NCBI GenBank assembly: GCA_964639225.1
Contig: CAZXCK010000007.1
Coordinates: 5,800-69,799, forward strand
DNA: 64,000 nucleotides
Reading direction: 5' to 3'
DNA from: CAZXCK01 sp964639225
GTDB taxonomy: Bacteria > Chloroflexota > Anaerolineae > Aggregatilineales > Phototrophicaceae
Numbering within the stretch: position 1 is the first letter of the stretch; every line of letters starts with the position of its first letter. Below are positions 60,317 through 64,000 of this stretch, piece after piece. The notes beneath the pieces are model-generated. The model worked only from the letters and a program-made list of their open reading frames with translations. It had not been told where the DNA came from and made no database searches. The position numbers and the translations under genes were made by a program.

Positions 60317-61909
60317 ATGTTAAAAAAACTGCTCACCTGTTACGTTTTACTGCTGTTGATGCTGGTGCCGGCAGCCTTCGTCATGGCCGATGAAGAGCAA
60401 GACACGCACGATGACGACACCCAGGCCGTCGAAGTCGAAAAGACCGCCGAAGCCACTGAGGCCGACGAAACCAATGACGAAAGTGGCTCCGTTGAGGTGT
60501 CCTCCACTGAACTGGCCTACAATGTGACCGTCAGTGGTGAGATCCGCAATGATGCTTTTACGCAGGAATGGACGCTGGAACCCAGCGGCTCAGATCGCGT
60601 GGCGGTGCGTGTAGAACGCACTGGCGGCAATCTGATACCCGATGTCAACGTTTATGATTCTACTGGTCGTCAGGTCGGGCGCAGCTCCGGCGCGGACCGG
60701 ACCGGCTCCGTTGCCCTCATCAACCGCGTCGATCTGTCGCCTGACGTCTATACGGTTGAGGTCACCCGTGAGCGCGGTGAAAGCGGCGTTACCAGCGGCA
60801 CCTATTCACTGGTTGTCCTGCCCCTCGCAACCGGCGACGATCACCCCAGCAACACTACCCCTGTTGGCGTGATTGAATACGGCGAGGCTGTCACCGGCGA
60901 GATCACCAACGAGCACTGGTATCACCAATACACTCTGAGCGCCGAGGCCGCCGACTTCATTCGTGTTTCAGCGACACGCACCAGTGGCACGCTCATGCCC
61001 GAGGTTCAGGTCGTGGACGCCGATGGTCGCTCGCTGCGCAACGGCAGCGTGAACGATACCGGCAACAGCGCCTATCTGGAATATCAACTGCCCGACACCG
61101 GAAATTACACTGTCGTCGTCACACGCACACGCGGCTTCAACGGCGTAACGCAGGGCGAATACGAGATGACCGTATCGCTGTGGGGCGCCGGCGAAGGCAG
61201 CAGTTTGCTGGCTGGTACCGTGGGCAGTATAGACTATGACCAACCCGTGACCGGCAGCATTGGCGCGCAGTGGTATCAGGACTGGGAACTGGTCACCGAG
61301 TCAGGCGACACGCTGACTATCATCGTCGAGCGTGCCCCCGATGCCACGCTGATGCCCGAAGTATTCCTGCTGGGCGGCAGTCTGCAGGAGATGCGGCGCG
61401 GTTCCAACGATGACACCGGCGCCACCGCTCGCATCGAACGTTACTCGCTTTCCGTTCCGGGCACATATTTCATCCGCGTCAGCCGGGTTCGCGGCCAGAA
61501 CGGCGCTACCGCTGGCGACTACACACTCACTGTGCAACTGGATGGAATCGGCGTGGACAACCCAATTCTTTCCGAGAGCCAGGGCGAGATCGAACCCAAA
61601 TTGCCGGTTGAGGGCACACTTACCAACGCACAGTGGGCCAATGGTTGGGTGTACTCTGCTGAAGCCGGTGCAGAGGTCAACCTGACCGCCACCCGCACCG
61701 ACGGCACACTGATCCCCAACATCGACATTCAGGACATCAACGGCCAGTCGCTGCGCACCATCCGTGCAGAGAACTCCGGCGACATCGCGCAGATGAGCAG
61801 CTACCGCTTCCCGAATGCGGGCCAGTACCGGATTGTGGTCCAGCGGGCCGACCAGCAGAACGGCTACACCAGCGGTGACTACAGCCTGCTGCTGGAACCG
61901 GTCGAATAA
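60317..61909 (+). CDS. secreted protein with four PPC-like repeats
   Basis: A 530-aa exported protein. The signal peptide (KKLLTCYVLLLLMLVPAAFVMA) is followed by a very acidic linker (residues ~25-65, rich in D, E and T). Four tandem beta-sandwich repeats of about 110-120 residues then fill the rest. Each has a W/Y-containing start (e.g. ITNEHWYHQYTLSAEAAD), a middle TLMPEVQVVDADGRSL and an end GNYTVVVTRTRG...GEYEMTV, resembling bacterial pre-peptidase C-terminal domains. There is no catalytic domain, so adhesion or carbohydrate/surface binding is plausible. ATG 60317 follows GGAGGAACC. Confidence 0.85.
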   Translation: MLKKLLTCYVLLLLMLVPAAFVMADEEQDTHDDDTQAVEVEKTAEATEADETNDESGSVEVSSTELAYNVTVSGEIRNDAFTQEWTLEPSGSDRVAVRVERTGGNLIPDVNVYDSTGRQVGRSSGADRTGSVALINRVDLSPDVYTVEVTRERGESGVTSGTYSLVVLPLATGDDHPSNTTPVGVIEYGEAVTGEITNEHWYHQYTLSAEAADFIRVSATRTSGTLMPEVQVVDADGRSLRNGSVNDTGNSAYLEYQLPDTGNYTVVVTRTRGFNGVTQGEYEMTVSLWGAGEGSSLLAGTVGSIDYDQPVTGSIGAQWYQDWELVTESGDTLTIIVERAPDATLMPEVFLLGGSLQEMRRGSNDDTGATARIERYSLSVPGTYFIRVSRVRGQNGATAGDYTLTVQLDGIGVDNPILSESQGEIEPKLPVEGTLTNAQWANGWVYSAEAGAEVNLTATRTDGTLIPNIDIQDINGQSLRTIRAENSGDIAQMSSYRFPNAGQYRIVVQRADQQNGYTSGDYSLLLEPVE

Positions 61910-61944
61910 TCAGAGCCGAGCCAATCAGCACACAAACGCACAGG

Positions 61945-61976
61945 CCGGGGATAGTCACAGAACTGTCCCCGGTTTT
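61945..61976 (+). terminator. rho-independent terminator after the PPC-repeat protein
   Basis: CCGGGGATAGT (61945-61955) pairs with ACTGTCCCCGG (61962-61972, one G-U pair), followed by TTTT. Confidence 0.9.
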
Positions 61977-62117
61977 GTGCTCCCTACCTGCTGTCGAGAA
62001 AGCTGCTGCTGGCCATTCCGGCAAAAACCGTGAATAATGCAATATAGATATTAAGTGTTCAAAAAAGACGCGGGCATTTCTGAGATTGTCCGTATCAGAT
62101 GTGGAGACTCAATCACA

Positions 62118-64000
62118 ATGGACATGCGTAACCTGCCAGGGCAGGAACCTCATCCTACCCACCACCACGAGGGCTTTGATTACCTTCCCGGCCACGCTCT
62201 GCCTTTTGGTGCCAGCCTGGCCCCCAACGGCATCAACTTCTCGATTTACTCGCGCTTTGCTACGTCGTGTACACTGGTGCTTTTCAGAACTGGTGAGGCC
62301 GAACCACTGGTCCGTATCCCCATACCTGAGGAATTTCGCATCGGTGATGTTTTCGCCATCGTCGTACTGGGCCTGAACCCGCATGACATCGAATATGGCT
62401 TTCAATTGGACGGCCCCTTCGCGCCCGGTCAGGGCCATCGCTTCGACAGTGACGCCGTACTGCTGGACCCCTACGCGCAGATCATCAGCGGACGCGAAGT
62501 ATGGGGAGACGAACCCAATCACGACAACCTCTACCCGCACCGCGCCCGCGTCAATATCGAGGAGTTCGACTGGGGGCTGGATCGACCGTTGGCCTACCCC
62601 ATCGAAGATATCATCATCTACGAAACCCATGTGCGCGGCTTCACCCGGCATCCGTCGTCCGGCGTCGAGCATCCCGGAACGTTTGAAGGCCTGCGCGAGA
62701 AAATACCGTATCTTAAGCAGTTAGGGGTCAACGCCATCGAGCTGATGCCCGTCTTTGAGTTCGACGAATTTGAGCACTCGCGCGTTAATCCCAACACAGG
62801 CGAGAGGCTGCTCAACTACTGGGGTTACAGCCCGGTTGGCTTCTTCGCGCCAAAAGACGGTTACGCCGCCGGCGAACGACCCGGAAGCGCCGTCAACGCA
62901 CTGAAATTGCTCATCAAAGAGCTGCACGCGAACGGCATCGAGGTCATTCTGGACGTAGTGTTCAACCACACCGCCGAAGGCAACGAAAAAGGCCCGACGA
63001 TCTCGTTCAAAGGCATCGACAACAGAATCTATTACATTCTCACGCCAGAGGGCTACTACTATAACTTCAGCGGCACGGGCAACACGTTCAACTGTAATCA
63101 TCCGCGCGTGCGCCACATGATTATGGACTGCCTGCGTTACTGGGTGTCAGAATACCATGTGGACGGTTTCCGCTTTGATCTGGCGTCAATTATGGCGCGC
63201 GATGTCAACGGTATGCCACTGGACGACCCGCCCATTCTGCGCCACATGACCGACGACCCCATCCTGGGACGCACCAAGCTCATCGCCGAACCCTGGGATG
63301 CCGACGGTCTCTACCATCTGGGCAGCTTTCCGTCTTATGGTCGCTGGGCAGAGTGGAACGGCCAGTACCGCGACACGGTTCGCCGCTTTCTCAAGGGTGA
63401 TGCCGGTCAGGTCAAATCGATGGGACAGGCCGTGCAGGGTTCGCCCCATCTGTATCCTGGTCGTGGCCCCATCGCGTCGATCAACTTCATCACGGCACAC
63501 GACGGCTTCACGCTGCGCGATCTGGTTTCCTATAACGACAAACACAACGAAGCCAACCTGGAGGACAACCGGGATGGGACCAACCACAACAATAGCTGGA
63601 ACTGCGGTCACGAAGGTCCCACCGACGACCCGGAGATCAACGAACTGCGCGATCGTCAGGTGCGCAACGCCATCACCATGCTGCTCACCAGCCAGGGTAC
63701 ACCCATGCTGCTGATGGGCGACGAGATGGGGCGCACCCAGCACGGCAACAACAACAGCTACTGCCACGACACCGAATGGAACTGGCTGGACTGGAATCTG
63801 CTGAACGAAAATGCCGATCTGTTCCAGTTTGTGCGCCGCATGGTCGCCTTCCGCATGGCGCATCCGGTGCTGCGCAACGGTCATTTCTTACAGCACCTGG
63901 ACTACATGGATACGGGCTTTCCGGATATGGCCTTTCACGGCATCAAACCGTACCACCCGAACTGGTCGGCGCGCAGCCATGTCCTCGCGTTTTCGCTGGG
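62118..64000 (+). CDS. glgX: glycogen debranching enzyme, GlgX/isoamylase type (partial, runs off the window)
   Basis: The first 627 residues of a GH13 debranching enzyme. An N-terminal CBM48-like domain (FGASLAPNGINFSIYSRFA) is followed by the GH13 barrel with IYETHVRGFTRHPSSG, LDVVFNHTAEGNE, nucleophile D354 (DGFRFDLAS), acid/base E391 (LIAEPWDADG) and D462 (TAHDGFTLRDL). The Asn-rich loop near DGTNHNNSWNCG is typical of GlgX. ATG at 62118 is chosen as the first start before the CBM48 region; no strong RBS precedes it. It hydrolyses alpha-1,6 branches of glycogen or limit dextrin. The C-terminus lies beyond base 64000. Confidence 0.93.
   Translation, partial: MDMRNLPGQEPHPTHHHEGFDYLPGHALPFGASLAPNGINFSIYSRFATSCTLVLFRTGEAEPLVRIPIPEEFRIGDVFAIVVLGLNPHDIEYGFQLDGPFAPGQGHRFDSDAVLLDPYAQIISGREVWGDEPNHDNLYPHRARVNIEEFDWGLDRPLAYPIEDIIIYETHVRGFTRHPSSGVEHPGTFEGLREKIPYLKQLGVNAIELMPVFEFDEFEHSRVNPNTGERLLNYWGYSPVGFFAPKDGYAAGERPGSAVNALKLLIKELHANGIEVILDVVFNHTAEGNEKGPTISFKGIDNRIYYILTPEGYYYNFSGTGNTFNCNHPRVRHMIMDCLRYWVSEYHVDGFRFDLASIMARDVNGMPLDDPPILRHMTDDPILGRTKLIAEPWDADGLYHLGSFPSYGRWAEWNGQYRDTVRRFLKGDAGQVKSMGQAVQGSPHLYPGRGPIASINFITAHDGFTLRDLVSYNDKHNEANLEDNRDGTNHNNSWNCGHEGPTDDPEINELRDRQVRNAITMLLTSQGTPMLLMGDEMGRTQHGNNNSYCHDTEWNWLDWNLLNENADLFQFVRRMVAFRMAHPVLRNGHFLQHLDYMDTGFPDMAFHGIKPYHPNWSARSHVLAFSL

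Overview
The window is a 64 kb piece of a bacterial chromosome, probably from a free-living, sugar-degrading member of the Chloroflexota (Anaerolineae-like). I infer this from gene content: class II xylose isomerase, many LacI/GntR-controlled sugar ABC systems, GH31/GH65/GH13 enzymes, a deazaflavin-type nitroreductase, an FmdB zinc ribbon and PPC-like secreted repeats. No marker gene in the window settles the phylum. Two runs of exactly 100 N (42614-42713 and 47225-47324) show that it is a scaffolded draft or metagenome assembly. I saw no rRNA, tRNA, CRISPR array, transposase or prophage.

Layout. 1-4.5 kb: tail of an unknown gene, xylose isomerase, then a UroD/MtaA-like protein fused to a thioredoxin-like domain, a CobW-type GTPase and a YkgJ-type cysteine-cluster protein. 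4.6-7.8 kb: NarX/NarL-like two-component pair and a YitT membrane protein. 7.8-12.4 kb: sugar isomerase/epimerase-like protein, Gfo/Idh oxidoreductase and a GH31 glycosidase with an extra C-terminal region, facing a PTS enzyme I gene. 14.3-22.8 kb: a disaccharide uptake and phosphorolysis operon (binding protein, two permeases, DUF624 protein, LacI repressor, GH65 phosphorylase, beta-phosphoglucomutase) behind a strong promoter with a palindromic operator. 22.8-29.9 kb: DnaJ-like chaperone, small redox and housekeeping genes, two rhodaneses divergent from a LysR regulator, and a second LacI regulator. 30.1-33.3 kb: MacB/LolD-like ABC exporter pair. 33.4-36.0 kb: an ArsR-controlled set with a C-x-C sensor motif, small thioredoxin and ArsP-type permease. 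36.0-40.6 kb: cold-shock protein, Ser/Thr kinase, a DUF3524 glycosyltransferase resembling tRNA-queuosine mannosyltransferase, and glutaminyl-tRNA synthetase.

40.7-52.5 kb is a second sugar locus. A minus-strand ribose-type ABC operon with two Gfo/Idh oxidoreductases is divergent from a plus-strand set of GntR regulator, SIS protein, shikimate-dehydrogenase-like protein and PfkB kinase, with palindromic operators between them. Its binding protein is a tandem double-domain protein. 52.6-59.8 kb is a nine-gene Mrp-type cation/proton antiporter operon in which MrpA is split and one antiporter-like subunit has lost its key glutamate. 60.3-64 kb: a secreted four-repeat protein and the start of a GlgX-type debranching enzyme that runs off the window.

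Most unusual items: a baseplate-J-like beta domain inserted in a MalF-type permease; the double-domain sugar-binding protein with a 545-bp exact internal repeat; the UroD/MtaA-thioredoxin fusion; the shikimate-dehydrogenase-like enzyme in a sugar locus; the rearranged Mrp complex; and the putative queuosine mannosyltransferase beside glnS. Domain names rest on motif recognition without database searches.
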